From NCBI GenBank assembly GCA_900110005.1, contig FOCC01000006.1, positions 62,001 through 126,000 of the forward strand: 64,000 nucleotides of DNA. The letters run 5' to 3'. The notes under the pieces were generated by a model, which saw only the letters and a program-made list of their open reading frames with translations, was not told the origin of the DNA and did not search any database. This document shows positions 8,485 to 17,158 of the stretch, piece after piece. The stretch comes from Ligilactobacillus sp. WC1T17. GTDB taxonomy: Bacteria > Bacillota > Bacilli > Lactobacillales > Lactobacillaceae. Every line of letters starts with the position of its first letter. Within the stretch, counting starts at the first letter, position 1. Position numbers and translations under genes: made by a program.

Positions 8485-9241
8485 TTTTTTCACCACCTGT
8501 AATCAAAATCGCACCAAAATTCTGCGCCTGCATAACCCGCAATTCATTTTGCTTCATTAACTCAAGCATAGCCATAAAAGTTGTCACAATTAATTCGACG
8601 TCAGCCTTTTGAGCAAACAAATCTTCAAATAAAATGGGCTCTTTAGCCGCTGCTATCCTCGTTTTTAATTGTGGCAATATTTCATTTAAACGATATTTTT
8701 CAGGACTAACTCGCCTTTGCGGCGTCGTTTTTGCTTTTCGCTTCAAAAGCAGACGGGCAAAAGCCTTCTCTAACAATTTAACATCCTGACCTTGCTCATC
8801 TAAGTGAAGTTTTAAGGCTTCTTTAGACGGTTCTTGCGGTTCGCGCATATATTTGAGTGAACGCTCATCAGCTAAAGTCCGCAAATTCTCAGCTGCTTTT
8901 TGATAGGTTTGGTGCAAAATCAGTTGCATCACCAACTCTTCGCGTGGATCTTCTAATTCGGTATTTTCATTAAAATCATCTTCTTGATGGGTTGGCAGCA
9001 GCATTTTACTTTTAATATTAATCAGCATCGCCGCTATAAGCAAATACTCCCCAGCAATATCTAATTCTAACTCCTGCATTTGGTGCAGGTAAGCGATATA
9101 CTGGGAAGTAATTTCTGACATTTTAATATCATAAATATCCATTTCATTCTTACGAATCAAATGTAACAATAAATCAAGCGGTCCTTCAAAAGTCGGCAGT
9201 TTGAAAGTTAAATGGCGCATATCCAGTGATTCATCAGCCAT
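8474..9241 (-). CDS. scpA: segregation and condensation protein A
   Basis: Kleisin subunit of the bacterial condensin, bridging the two SMC heads. The 255-residue protein shows the kleisin signature FEGPLDLLLHLIRKNEMDIYDI near residues 16-37, a conserved middle segment (LELDIAGEYLLIAAMLINIKSKMLLP) and a C-terminal winged helix that binds the SMC head. The ATG at 9241 has a GGGAGG site at 9 bases; the longer in-frame extension to 9328 has none. It overlaps ribT by 8 bases and scpB by 11. Confidence 0.95.
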   Translation of the reverse strand: MADESLDMRHLTFKLPTFEGPLDLLLHLIRKNEMDIYDIKMSEITSQYIAYLHQMQELELDIAGEYLLIAAMLINIKSKMLLPTHQEDDFNENTELEDPREELVMQLILHQTYQKAAENLRTLADERSLKYMREPQEPSKEALKLHLDEQGQDVKLLEKAFARLLLKRKAKTTPQRRVSPEKYRLNEILPQLKTRIAAAKEPILFEDLFAQKADVELIVTTFMAMLELMKQNELRVMQAQNFGAILITGGEKNAV

Positions 9242-9599
9242 TTTCTCTTTCCTCCCACCGTGCCAAAAGAAAAGCCGTATCCATGCTACCCATAAATTCA
9301 TCATCAGGATATAATTGGCGCAAGGCATCCAGCATTAAAAAGGTAACACCATGTCCACGTTCGGCAGGTGTTACCGCAATATGCCTTACCATCAATAGAT
9401 GACTATCAGTATCTCTTTCAATCCCCACGATACCGATAAAATCACCTGTATCATTTTTCCATAAGTACAAGTAGCGGTCATCATCTGTTTGATATCCCGC
9501 TAAACATGCTTTAAGATGTGAAATTTCCTTTAAATCAGGAATAAATGAGAGCAGACCCATGGCTATTTTTTCATAGTCGTTTTTGTACTTATAAAGCAT
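9234..9599 (-). CDS. ribT: RibT-like GNAT-family N-acetyltransferase
   Basis: A 121-residue GNAT-fold protein with the acetyl-CoA binding segment near residues 69-83 (VRHIAVTPAERGHGV). It resembles RibT, which in Bacillus lies at the riboflavin operon next to scpA and whose substrate is unknown. Here the rib biosynthesis genes are absent but the ribT-scpA-scpB linkage remains. The start has a GGGAGGATAAA ribosome site, and the gene overlaps scpA by 8 bases. Acetyltransferase activity is predicted from the fold only. Confidence 0.75.
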   Translation of the reverse strand: MLYKYKNDYEKIAMGLLSFIPDLKEISHLKACLAGYQTDDDRYLYLWKNDTGDFIGIVGIERDTDSHLLMVRHIAVTPAERGHGVTFLMLDALRQLYPDDEFMGSMDTAFLLARWEERENG

Positions 9600-9665
9600 T
9601 TTATCCTCCCGTAAAAACGATTAATCTTATAGATTACTTTATCACAATTAAACGACTAAAACAAA

Positions 9666-10559
9666 CTACGCATGTGGATGAGCCTGATTATAAATCTTGG
9701 ACAAACGCTTTTTGGAAATATGGGTGTATAGCTGGGTTGTAGAAATATCTGCATGGCCTAAAAGTTCCTGTACAATCCGCAAATCAGCCCCATTTTCCAA
9801 AATATGCGTCGCAAAAGAATGCCGCAAAGTGTGCGGAGTTACATTCTTTTTAATTCCGGCTTTTTTGACTTCATTTTTTAAATTCTTCCAAATTCCTTGC
9901 CGTGTGAGTCTTTCACCATGGAAATTAACAAATAAATAAGGACTACGTTTATTTTTGCATAAAATCGGCCGTGAATTATCTAAATAAGCGCTAATCCACT
10001 TAATCGCCTGATCACCAATTGGAATAATCCGTTCCTTTTTGCCCTTGCCCATAGCTCTGATAATCCCAACATCTAAGTGTAAATCTTCTAATTTTAAATT
10101 TATTACTTCAGAAACTCTTAGACCTGTAGCATACATCAGTTCCAAAATAGCCCGATTTCTCAACCCCAAGGTTTGGCTGGTATCAGGGGTAACCAACAAG
10201 CGCTCGACTTCTTCAACCGATAAAACCTCTGGCAAATGTTTTTCGCTTTTAGGTGTTTCAATAAGCGTCATCGGATCATTTTCAATCAGCTGTTCCTGCC
10301 GTAAAAATTGGAAAAATTTCCGCAAACTGGTGACACAGCGGATAATTGACGCATTAGCTTTGCCTTCCTTGGTTAACTGGCCCAAATAATCTAAAATAAC
10401 CTGTTTATTAATTTTAGCAAGTGACTCGAGCTGATTTTGCTGCAAATATAAAATAAAATGCTGTAAATCTAACCCGTAACTAGCTATCGTATTATCAGAC
10501 AAGCCGCGTTCAGCTTTTAAATAATGAAGATAGTCATCCAATAATTGTGAAAGATCCAT
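9666..10559 (-). CDS. xerD: site-specific tyrosine recombinase XerD
   Basis: Resolves chromosome dimers at the dif site with a partner recombinase during division. The 297-residue length is standard. There is an N-terminal SAM-like domain (about 1-95) and a catalytic domain with Arg148 (ATGLRVSE), His243 and Arg246 (HTLRHSFATH), His269 (LGHADISTT) and nucleophile Tyr278. Start ATG 10559 has a TTGAGGGTG site; the extension to 10607 overlaps fur and is rejected. The fur-xerD order is as in Bacillus subtilis, where the gene is also known as ripX. Confidence 0.95.
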   Translation of the reverse strand: MDLSQLLDDYLHYLKAERGLSDNTIASYGLDLQHFILYLQQNQLESLAKINKQVILDYLGQLTKEGKANASIIRCVTSLRKFFQFLRQEQLIENDPMTLIETPKSEKHLPEVLSVEEVERLLVTPDTSQTLGLRNRAILELMYATGLRVSEVINLKLEDLHLDVGIIRAMGKGKKERIIPIGDQAIKWISAYLDNSRPILCKNKRSPYLFVNFHGERLTRQGIWKNLKNEVKKAGIKKNVTPHTLRHSFATHILENGADLRIVQELLGHADISTTQLYTHISKKRLSKIYNQAHPHA

Positions 10560-10569
10560 TATTTCACCC

Positions 10570-11022
10570 TCAATTCTTATCAATCCTTTTTTGCCGACAT
10601 CGATCACAAATACCTAAAAAGGTTAACCTATGATCAGCCACTTCAAAGCGATATTTTTGCTTGATTTCTTTTTCAATATCTACCAATAAATCTTCATGTA
10701 TTTCCTGAACACGCCCACAAATATTGCAAATTAAATGGTGGTGAAAATGGCCATGATCTTGCGTTTTTAAATCAAAACGCACCATGCCGTCTTCAAAAAT
10801 AATCTTATTGACTACTTGAACATCCGTTAACATATCTAAAGTCCGATAAACCGTAGCTAGACCTACGTTAGGATGATTTTGTTTAAGTAGTGCATAAATC
10901 TCTTCTGCGGTTAAATGCTGAGTTTGATACTTTAAGAGCAATTCAACTGTTGCACGTCTTTGTGGTGTTAATTTAAAACCTGCTTTGCGCAAACTTGCTT
11001 CAATACTTTCCAACTCACTCAT
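10570..11022 (-). CDS. fur: Fur-family metalloregulator
   Basis: Dimeric DNA-binding repressor of the Fur/PerR/Zur family, 150 residues. It has an N-terminal winged helix (LTPQRRATVELLL ... LATVYRTLDML), a histidine cluster HGHFHHHLIC and two CxxC pairs (CNICG and CDRC) for structural zinc. The Fur subtype is inferred from its position directly upstream of xerD, as in Bacillus; PerR or Zur cannot be excluded from sequence alone. Targets are not visible here. It lies between cvfB and xerD with short spacing, probably in one transcript. Confidence 0.88.
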   Translation of the reverse strand: MSELESIEASLRKAGFKLTPQRRATVELLLKYQTQHLTAEEIYALLKQNHPNVGLATVYRTLDMLTDVQVVNKIIFEDGMVRFDLKTQDHGHFHHHLICNICGRVQEIHEDLLVDIEKEIKQKYRFEVADHRLTFLGICDRCRQKRIDKN

Positions 11023-11037
11023 CGCAATACCCCTAAT

Positions 11038-11901
11038 TTACTTCTTTAATAAAATTAAAAAACCAGCTTCTTGTTTAACTAAACCAGCCTTCAATAAATG
11101 CCCAACGGCCCGTTTAAATGCTGCCTTACTGATACCAAAATAAGCTTTAATCTCATCAGGCGTACTCTTATCTGTTAAAGGCAAGCGCCCGTCAGCATGC
11201 TCAAGCGCAATTTTTAGCATTTGAGCATCGTCGTCAATGACTTCATATCCGCGCGGATTAAGCGACAAATTAAGCCAGCCGTCATCACGCACGCCAATGA
11301 CACGTGCCTTAACCACTTGCCCCAAGCGTGGTTCCACATCTCTTTCAGAAGGATGAATGAAGCCTAAGTGATAATCAGACGTTAAGACATAGGTTCCAGC
11401 TAATTTTAACCGAAAAACCGTCGCAGTAACATCTTTATTTTGCATCCGCTGATGGCCGGCTACACTGACAGCTTTAAGCATTTCCGTTGTCGCTAAAGTA
11501 CCCCAAAGCCGTCCCTTTTGGTCAACTTTCAAAGCTATCATCAGCCGATCATTAGGTTTAGGCCATAATTCCATTATTTCCGGCAGCTCGTCTAAAGAAA
11601 CCACAATATCTTTGTTTTTTAAGCCCACATCAACAAATACACCCAAGTCACGCTGTACTTTTTTAACTGTACCAAAAGCATATCGGTCAAAACCCACTTT
11701 GGGCTCCGTTTTAGTTAATTGCAACTCATGATGCTCATTTTCATAAGCAAAAGCGGTAATCATCGCTCCCATCTTAGGCATTTTAAGCAATTCACTTTTT
11801 AACAGTCTAAAAGTTAAGCCATCTTTTTGTGCAAAAATATATTTATCATTTTCATCGGTCACCATGGCCGTAATATTTCTGCCGATTATATCTTTAAGCA
11901 A
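11038..11901 (-). CDS. cvfB: S1-domain RNA-binding virulence regulator CvfB family
   Basis: A cytoplasmic RNA-binding protein of 287 residues, homologous to CvfB/YitL. It carries tandem S1-like domains (FGTVKKVQRDLGVFVDVGL and TVFRLKLAGTYVLTSDYHLG) and a C-terminal winged helix (TPDEIKAYFGISKAAFKRA). In Staphylococcus, CvfB affects virulence gene expression; its role in lactobacilli is unknown. The start codon is TTG 11901, supported by an AGGAGG site 8 bases upstream and by the lack of a nearby ATG with such a site. It begins the cvfB-fur-xerD-ribT-scpA-scpB-rluB run. Confidence 0.88.
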   Translation of the reverse strand: MLKDIIGRNITAMVTDENDKYIFAQKDGLTFRLLKSELLKMPKMGAMITAFAYENEHHELQLTKTEPKVGFDRYAFGTVKKVQRDLGVFVDVGLKNKDIVVSLDELPEIMELWPKPNDRLMIALKVDQKGRLWGTLATTEMLKAVSVAGHQRMQNKDVTATVFRLKLAGTYVLTSDYHLGFIHPSERDVEPRLGQVVKARVIGVRDDGWLNLSLNPRGYEVIDDDAQMLKIALEHADGRLPLTDKSTPDEIKAYFGISKAAFKRAVGHLLKAGLVKQEAGFLILLKK

Positions 11902-12073
11902 CAGTTAATCCTCCTATGAATGTACCCAAACTAACATCCACCGACTTTTATATCGGTCCAAAATCATCTTTTTTTCAGTCAAAGTAGTCTGAAATACATT
12001 ATTTCTTTATTATTTTTAACAAACTATTCATATGTGCTTTTAACATGCTTTTTATGCTATAAAAAAATATGTT

Positions 12074-12123
12074 AAATAAAAAAGTGCTTCAAAGACAAAA
12101 AACATTTTTATCATTGCAGCACT
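12074..12123 (-). terminator. terminator after trmD
   Basis: Ten-base stem with one mismatch (12083-12092 with 12114-12123), followed on the minus strand by a T-rich run. It ends the rpsP-khpA-rimM-trmD unit. The rest of the 11902-12129 gap is AT-rich with no recognisable promoter consensus. Confidence 0.8.
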
Positions 12124-12129
12124 CTGTCA

Positions 12130-12867
12130 TTATTCTGCTGTTTTGGTTTTAAATTCCCTCAGCCATTTTGCTTCCTGCTTTGTCAAAGGATAGTTTTCTA
12201 ACATATCCGGCCGCCGTAAATAAGTCCGCCGTAATGATTCTTTATGGCGCCACTCAGCAATTTTTTGGTGGTTACCGCTGGTTAATACTTCCGGCACCTT
12301 TAATCCTCTAAAATCAGCTGGACGGGTATACTGCGGGTATTCTAATAATCCTGTTGAAAAAGAATCGCCCACAGCTGACTGCGAATTGCCCAATACATCC
12401 GGCAACAAGCGTACAGTAGCATCAATAACCACCATCGCACCCAATTCGCCACCAGTTAAAACAAAATCACCCAACGAAATCTCATCAGTCACCCGTGTAC
12501 GGATCCGCTCGTCATAGCCTTCATAGTGTCCACAAATAAAGGTCAAATGATCTTCTTGAGCCAAACGTTCAGCAACCTTTTGATTAAATTTTTCACCGGC
12601 CGGATCCAGCAAAATCACCTTACCTAACCCATTATTTTCAGTCTCAACAGCATCTAAAGCATCAAAAATCGGCTGGGCCTGCAGCAGCATCCCAGCCCCA
12701 CCACCATAAGGTGTATCATCGACATGGTGCTGCTTATTAGTGGTATAATCACGAAAATCGGTAACTTTAATATCTAAAATGCCCTTTTCTTGCGCTTTGC
12801 CGACAATCGACTGCGTTAAAGGGCCCGTAAACATTTCCGGAAATAAACTTAAAATATCAATTTTCAT
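12130..12867 (-). CDS. trmD: tRNA (guanine-N1-)-methyltransferase
   Basis: Methylates G37 of tRNAs with S-adenosylmethionine, preventing frameshifting. The 245-residue SPOUT-family protein starts [13 protein letters not shown] and has the deep trefoil-knot cofactor motifs: [11 protein letters not shown] (about 52-62), [12 protein letters not shown] (about 111-122) and [20 protein letters not shown]. It overlaps rimM by one base, so the two are translationally coupled, as in most bacteria. Bacillus has rplS next; here a terminator follows instead. Confidence 0.97.
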   Translation of the reverse strand: MKIDILSLFPEMFTGPLTQSIVGKAQEKGILDIKVTDFRDYTTNKQHHVDDTPYGGGAGMLLQAQPIFDALDAVETENNGLGKVILLDPAGEKFNQKVAERLAQEDHLTFICGHYEGYDERIRTRVTDEISLGDFVLTGGELGAMVVIDATVRLLPDVLGNSQSAVGDSFSTGLLEYPQYTRPADFRGLKVPEVLTSGNHQKIAEWRHKESLRRTYLRRPDMLENYPLTKQEAKWLREFKTKTAE

Positions 12868-13376
12868 TAGTCAGCCAATCCTTCCAATAAATCAATGATT
12901 ACTTCGCCCTTAGCTAAATCAACTTTTTTAATCACATCATCAATTACTGGCAAAAGAATTTCTTTTTGGCCTTGTTTAACAACCCAAACATCATTGGCGC
13001 CAGGAGCTAAAATTTCTGAAATAGTTCCAACTTCTGCTCCTTCTAAAGTGACTACTTTAAGACCAATAATTTGATGATAATAATATGATCCTTCTTCAAG
13101 TTCTGCTTGTTGTGCTTGCGAAATCTTGAGATCATAACCTTTAAATTTTTCAACCGCATTAATATCTTCTAAACCTTCAAATGTTAACAGGTCAAACTGT
13201 TTATGCTTGCGGTGAATTTTCACGACAACTTCTTGCTTTAAAGTGCCTTTATCAAATAAATAAAGGGTATTTCCCGCTTTAAAGCGTTCATCGGTAAAAT
13301 CACTTGAAGATAAAACCCGGACTTCGCCCTTGATTCCATGCGTATTAACAATTTTTCCAACTTGATAATAATCCAT
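12867..13376 (-). CDS. rimM: ribosome maturation factor RimM
   Basis: Binds ribosomal protein S19 in the 30S head and helps 16S rRNA processing. The 169-residue protein has the N-terminal RimM barrel ([19 protein letters not shown], residues 3-21) and the C-terminal PRC-like barrel ([11 protein letters not shown] ... ANDVWVV ... LLPVIDDVI). It is coupled to trmD by a one-base overlap and preceded by a terminator-like hairpin, so its expression may be attenuated relative to rpsP and khpA. Confidence 0.96.
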   Translation of the reverse strand: MDYYQVGKIVNTHGIKGEVRVLSSSDFTDERFKAGNTLYLFDKGTLKQEVVVKIHRKHKQFDLLTFEGLEDINAVEKFKGYDLKISQAQQAELEEGSYYYHQIIGLKVVTLEGAEVGTISEILAPGANDVWVVKQGQKEILLPVIDDVIKKVDLAKGEVIIDLLEGLAD

Positions 13377-13403
13377 AATCTCTTCCTCAATAGGTTTGCT
13401 TAT

Positions 13404-13440
13404 AAAAAAACCTCTGATGAAAACAAATTCACCAAAGGTT
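13404..13440 (-). terminator. intra-operon terminator/attenuator between khpA and rimM
   Basis: Thirteen-base stem (13409-13421 with 13428-13440) with two G-U wobble pairs and a 6-base loop, followed by seven T residues on the minus strand. It is a standard intrinsic terminator in form but sits inside the conserved rpsP-rimM-trmD operon, so it probably lowers downstream transcription. Confidence 0.8.
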
Positions 13441-13443
13441 CTA

Positions 13444-13692
13444 TTAATCGTCTACGATATTTAAACGAACTCGAAGAGAGTCGTCAACACGAACGCTATA
13501 CACAATGGTTCTGATTGCCTGAGCAACCCGACCATGTTTTCCAATTACACGCCCAACATCTTCCGGCGCAACTGCTAAATTAAAATTCAGAAAATGTGCA
13601 TCCTGATTTGTCTCAATTTTGATTGCCTCAGGCTTAGCAACTAGTGGTTCTACAATGGTAACAATTAATTGCTTCACATCTGCTTCTGTCAT
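13444..13692 (-). CDS. khpA: KH-domain RNA-binding protein KhpA (YlqC)
   Basis: Small RNA-binding protein of 82 residues with one KH domain containing the GxxG-type loop VIGKHGRVA (about residues 52-60). In streptococci and lactobacilli KhpA pairs with KhpB (Jag/EloR) to control cell elongation through RNA binding; the partner is not in this window. It sits 11 bases after rpsP, the conserved position of ylqC in Bacillus. Confidence 0.94.
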   Translation of the reverse strand: MTEADVKQLIVTIVEPLVAKPEAIKIETNQDAHFLNFNLAVAPEDVGRVIGKHGRVAQAIRTIVYSVRVDDSLRVRLNIVDD

Positions 13693-13703
13693 CTTAATCT
13701 ACC

Positions 13704-13979
13704 TTACTTCTTTGAAAACTTAGCTTCGTGGAACTTCTTCATAACACCTTGCTTAGAAAGAATGTTACGAACTGTATCTGAAGGTTGAGCACCATTACCC
13801 AACCAGTTCATGATTGCTTCTTCTTTAAGTGTTACTTGTTCTGGTTCTGTCAATGGGTTGTATGTGCCAACTGTTTCGATGAAACGGCCATCACGTGGTG
13901 AACGTGAATCAGCAACAACGATACGGTAAAATGGACGCTTCTTAGAACCCATACGCTTTAAACGAATTTTAACTGACAT
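13704..13979 (-). CDS. rpsP: 30S ribosomal protein S16
   Basis: Structural protein of the small subunit, 91 residues, starting [28 protein letters not shown] in the standard S16 pattern (only part quoted as evidence: [19 protein letters not shown]). Start ATG 13979 has an AGGAGGTG site. It opens the rpsP-khpA-rimM-trmD operon and has its own strong promoter, separating it from ffh upstream. Confidence 0.97.
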   Translation of the reverse strand: MSVKIRLKRMGSKKRPFYRIVVADSRSPRDGRFIETVGTYNPLTEPEQVTLKEEAIMNWLGNGAQPSDTVRNILSKQGVMKKFHEAKFSKK

Positions 13980-14016
13980 GCATTTACACCTCCTAGTTAT
14001 CTTCTCAACGTTTACT

Positions 14017-14045
14017 AATATACCAGTATTTTCGCTCCGTGTAAA
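14017..14045 (-). promoter_or_regulatory. rpsP operon promoter
   Basis: Minus-strand -35 TTTACA (14040-14045), 17-base spacer and -10 TATATT (14017-14022), placed about 40 bases before the rpsP start. It is a near-consensus sigma-A promoter. Confidence 0.8.
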
Positions 14046-14120
14046 GTAAAATTTCTTGACAGGGGCTTTTTTTTTGCAAATTAGCTTTAAAAGGCTGATA
14101 TATCAACGTTTTAAATCTGA

Positions 14121-15554
14121 TTATTTACGCCGTCTTTGTTTTTTAATTTTGGCGCGCTTCTTCTTTTTGTTCTTTTTGACCATGCGATTCATCGACATTT
14201 TGGCCAATTTGCCGGAAATACCGCCGCCAAACATCTGCTCCATGCCGCCTAAATTACCATTAGTTAATTTTTGCATCATGTCGCGCATTTGCTTAAATTG
14301 CTTAATCATGCGGTTGACTTCTTGGATAGGACGACCGGAACCGGCTGCAATCCGCCGCCTACGACTAGGATTTAACAGGTCAGGATCTTCACGTTCCTGC
14401 GGTGTCATTGAATAAACAATAGCTTTAGTATGTTCGATATCTTTAGGGTCAACTTTAATATTCTTCAAAGCCGGATTAGAAGCCATCCCTGGAATCATCT
14501 TCATAATGTCTTCTAACGGACCCATATTTTGAACTTGCACTAATTGGTCAACAAAATCGTTAAAGTCAAAGGTATTTTCCCGCATCTTATCGGCCAATTC
14601 TTCAGCCTTCTTTTGATCAAAGTCTTGCTGAGCTTTTTCAATCAAAGTCAGCATATCACCCATACCTAAAATACGCGAAGCCATCCGGTCTGGATAAAAG
14701 ACATCCAAGGCGGTCATCTTTTCGCCTTGCCCAATAAATTTAATTGGCTTACCTGTTACCGCCCTGATTGACAAAGCAGCCCCACCACGGGTATCGCCAT
14801 CTAATTTAGTCAAAACAACCCCAGTAACATCAAGCTTGCTGTTAAAGCCTTCAGCTACTTCCACCGCATTTTGACCTGTCATCGAATCGACTGTCAGTAA
14901 AATTTCATCCGGTGAAACTAACGCCTTGATTTGCGCTAATTCATCCATTAATTTTTCATCAATTTGTAAACGGCCGGCAGTATCGATGATGACATAATCA
15001 TTTTTTTGTTCACGCGCAACTTCCATCCCTTGCCGCACAATTTCAACCGGATTCATGTCTACGCCCCGTTCAAAGACGGGTACATCGATTGATTTACCCA
15101 CGGTTACCAACTGATCAACGGCAGCTGGCCGGTAAACATCGGCTGCAATCAATAAAGGTCGAGCATTTGCTTCTTTTTTGAGCTTATAAGCCAGTTTGCC
15201 GGCTGTGGTTGTTTTACCAGCCCCCTGCAATCCAACCATCATAATAATTGTAGGAATTTTGGCTGATTTATTCAAAGGCACGGCGCTTTCGCCCATCACT
15301 TTGATTAATTCTTCATTGACAATTTTAACAATTTGCTGAGCCGGAGTTAAACTTTCAAGTACTTCAGCTCCAACAGCCCTTGTTCTGACTTCTTTGACAA
15401 AATCTTTTACAACTTTAAAATTAACATCGGCTTCAAGCAAAGCTAAACGGATTTCACGCATAACTTCCTTGACGTCGGATTCACTAATCTTGCCCTTGCG
15501 CCTTAATTTACTAATTGCGCCTTGCAAGCGTTCGGTTAAACCTTCAAATGCCAT
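14121..15554 (-). CDS. ffh: signal recognition particle protein Ffh
   Basis: GTPase that binds signal peptides of nascent membrane proteins with 4.5S RNA and docks on FtsY. The 477-residue protein has the N domain, the G domain with P-loop GLQGAGKTT (about 108-116), DTAGRLQID and TKLDGDTRGGAA, and a methionine-rich M domain (IKQFKQMRDMMQKL) ending in a lysine/arginine-rich tail that contacts RNA. It follows ylxM and ftsY, so receptor and SRP protein are co-expressed. The 4.5S RNA gene is not seen in the window. Confidence 0.97.
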   Translation of the reverse strand: MAFEGLTERLQGAISKLRRKGKISESDVKEVMREIRLALLEADVNFKVVKDFVKEVRTRAVGAEVLESLTPAQQIVKIVNEELIKVMGESAVPLNKSAKIPTIIMMVGLQGAGKTTTAGKLAYKLKKEANARPLLIAADVYRPAAVDQLVTVGKSIDVPVFERGVDMNPVEIVRQGMEVAREQKNDYVIIDTAGRLQIDEKLMDELAQIKALVSPDEILLTVDSMTGQNAVEVAEGFNSKLDVTGVVLTKLDGDTRGGAALSIRAVTGKPIKFIGQGEKMTALDVFYPDRMASRILGMGDMLTLIEKAQQDFDQKKAEELADKMRENTFDFNDFVDQLVQVQNMGPLEDIMKMIPGMASNPALKNIKVDPKDIEHTKAIVYSMTPQEREDPDLLNPSRRRRIAAGSGRPIQEVNRMIKQFKQMRDMMQKLTNGNLGGMEQMFGGGISGKLAKMSMNRMVKKNKKKKRAKIKKQRRRK

Positions 15555-15570
15555 TAATAGCCACCAACTT

Positions 15571-15909
15571 TCATTCTTCCATATTTTCGAGATTCTGAAT
15601 TAAATTGAGCAAATCATTGTCATTAGGATACTTTTTTTTGACATATTGCAAAATTTCATCGGTTTTTGCGCTCTGCTGCTCAAATTGCTGATATAACCCC
15701 AATTTAGCTTCATATTCCTCAAGAATTTTTTCAGTCCGCTTAATATTATCATATACCGCTTGTCTAGAAACAGCATAATTTTCAGCAATTTCACCTAAAG
15801 AATAATCATCCCGGTAATATAAAGCAATATATGTCATCTGTTTTTCAGTCAGCAGGGGTTCATAAAAGTCAAAAAGAGCATTAATACGATTCGTTTTTTC
15901 AATTGCCAC
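15571..15909 (-). CDS. ylxM: YlxM-like helix-turn-helix protein associated with SRP
   Basis: A 112-residue protein with a sigma-70 region 4-like helix-turn-helix ([20 protein letters not shown], about residues 36-55), the YlxM/p13 family. It lies between ftsY and ffh, as in Bacillus and Streptococcus, and in streptococci it has been linked to SRP GTPase control. The start is GTG 15909 with an AGGGTGA site. A role as a transcription factor is not demonstrated. Confidence 0.92.
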   Translation of the reverse strand: MAIEKTNRINALFDFYEPLLTEKQMTYIALYYRDDYSLGEIAENYAVSRQAVYDNIKRTEKILEEYEAKLGLYQQFEQQSAKTDEILQYVKKKYPNDNDLLNLIQNLENMEE

Positions 15910-15918
15910 CAGATCACC

Positions 15919-17157
15919 CTAATTTACTAAGCCCTTAAATAAGCCTACCACATATTCTTGCGGATCAAAGTCGCGCAAATCATCCATCTGTTCGCCTAAA
16001 CCAACCAATTTAACCGGCAGGTGCAGTTCACTTCTGATTGCTAACACAATCCCGCCACGAGCTGTCCCGTCAAGTTTTGTTAAAATAATCCCCGTTACAT
16101 CAGTAACTTCTTTAAATTGCTTAGCCTGCGTCAAGGCATTTTGCCCTGTGCTGGCATCAAGCGCTAAGAGAACTTCTTGAGGAGCTTCAGGAAGTTCACG
16201 GGTAATCACCCGCTTAATTTTATCTAGTTCCTTCATCAAGTTGACTTTATTTTGCAACCGTCCGGCTGTATCAACCAATAAAATATCGTAATTTTCTTTT
16301 TTAGCCTTAACTACCGCATCATAAACTACGGCTGCTGGATCACTCTTTTCCGGTTTAGTAACAATATCAACGTCTACACGACGCGCCCATTCAGCCAATT
16401 GTTCAATGGCTCCAGCCCGAAAAGTATCCCCGGCTGCCAATAAGACCTTTTTGCCTTCTTCGTGGTAGCGGTGGGCTAACTTGCCGATGGTAGTAGTTTT
16501 ACCAACTCCGTTAACACCAACAAATAAAAAGACTGTCAGGCCTTCAGCTGCAAAATGCAGCGAATTATCTTCGGTCTTGCCTTCTTCTTCATACAAGTCA
16601 ACCAAGCGTTCAATGATGGCATTGGAAACATCAGCTTTTTTCTTAGCATTGCGCAATTTAACTTCATCCCGCAATTCATCACTAATTTTCATCGCGGTTT
16701 CATAGCCGACATCTGATTCAATTAAAGTTTCTTCCAAATCATCAAAGAAATCTTCGTCAACACTTCTAAAATTAGCTAATAAAGCATTTATTTTAGCACC
16801 AAATCCTTTGCGTGATTTAGCCAAGCCCCTATCATAGCGGGCTGCTTCGCTCTCTTTTTTAGCTGGAGCCGGCTTGGCTTCGGCTTTACTTTCAACTTTT
16901 GCGGATGCTTTTTCAGCTTTCTCGCTTATCTCAACAGTGTCCCCATCTGCTTTGTCAGCTGTTGCAAGTGCTTGCTTAGCAACTGCTTGACTGTCATTTG
17001 TCTCAGCTACTTGCTTGTCAGCTGTTTCAACTGTATCAGCTGTAGATTCTTGAGCAGGTTCTGTTTGCTCTTGAGCTGATAATGTTTCTTCATCAATAGC
17101 TTTTTCTTCGTTGCTTTCACCTGTAAAAGCTTTTTTTAAACGATCAAAAAAACCCAT
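15919..17157 (-). CDS. ftsY: signal recognition particle receptor FtsY
   Basis: Membrane-associated GTPase receptor for SRP. Residues 1-110 form an acidic, Glu/Ala-rich low-complexity tail that is thought to help membrane association; residues from about 115 form the NG domain, with P-loop GVNGVGKTTT (214-223), DTAGRLQNK and TKLDGTARGG. The total of 412 residues is longer than the minimal NG protein because of the acidic tail. The start follows smc closely, with only one base between smc stop and ftsY start. Confidence 0.96.
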   Translation of the reverse strand: MGFFDRLKKAFTGESNEEKAIDEETLSAQEQTEPAQESTADTVETADKQVAETNDSQAVAKQALATADKADGDTVEISEKAEKASAKVESKAEAKPAPAKKESEAARYDRGLAKSRKGFGAKINALLANFRSVDEDFFDDLEETLIESDVGYETAMKISDELRDEVKLRNAKKKADVSNAIIERLVDLYEEEGKTEDNSLHFAAEGLTVFLFVGVNGVGKTTTIGKLAHRYHEEGKKVLLAAGDTFRAGAIEQLAEWARRVDVDIVTKPEKSDPAAVVYDAVVKAKKENYDILLVDTAGRLQNKVNLMKELDKIKRVITRELPEAPQEVLLALDASTGQNALTQAKQFKEVTDVTGIILTKLDGTARGGIVLAIRSELHLPVKLVGLGEQMDDLRDFDPQEYVVGLFKGLVN

Positions 17158-17158
17158 C

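Noticed and set aside
14092..14116. AT-rich palindrome (TGATATATCA core) after ffh as a terminator
   Set aside because: Stem is short and AT-rich and there is no convincing T run, so I could not support termination there.
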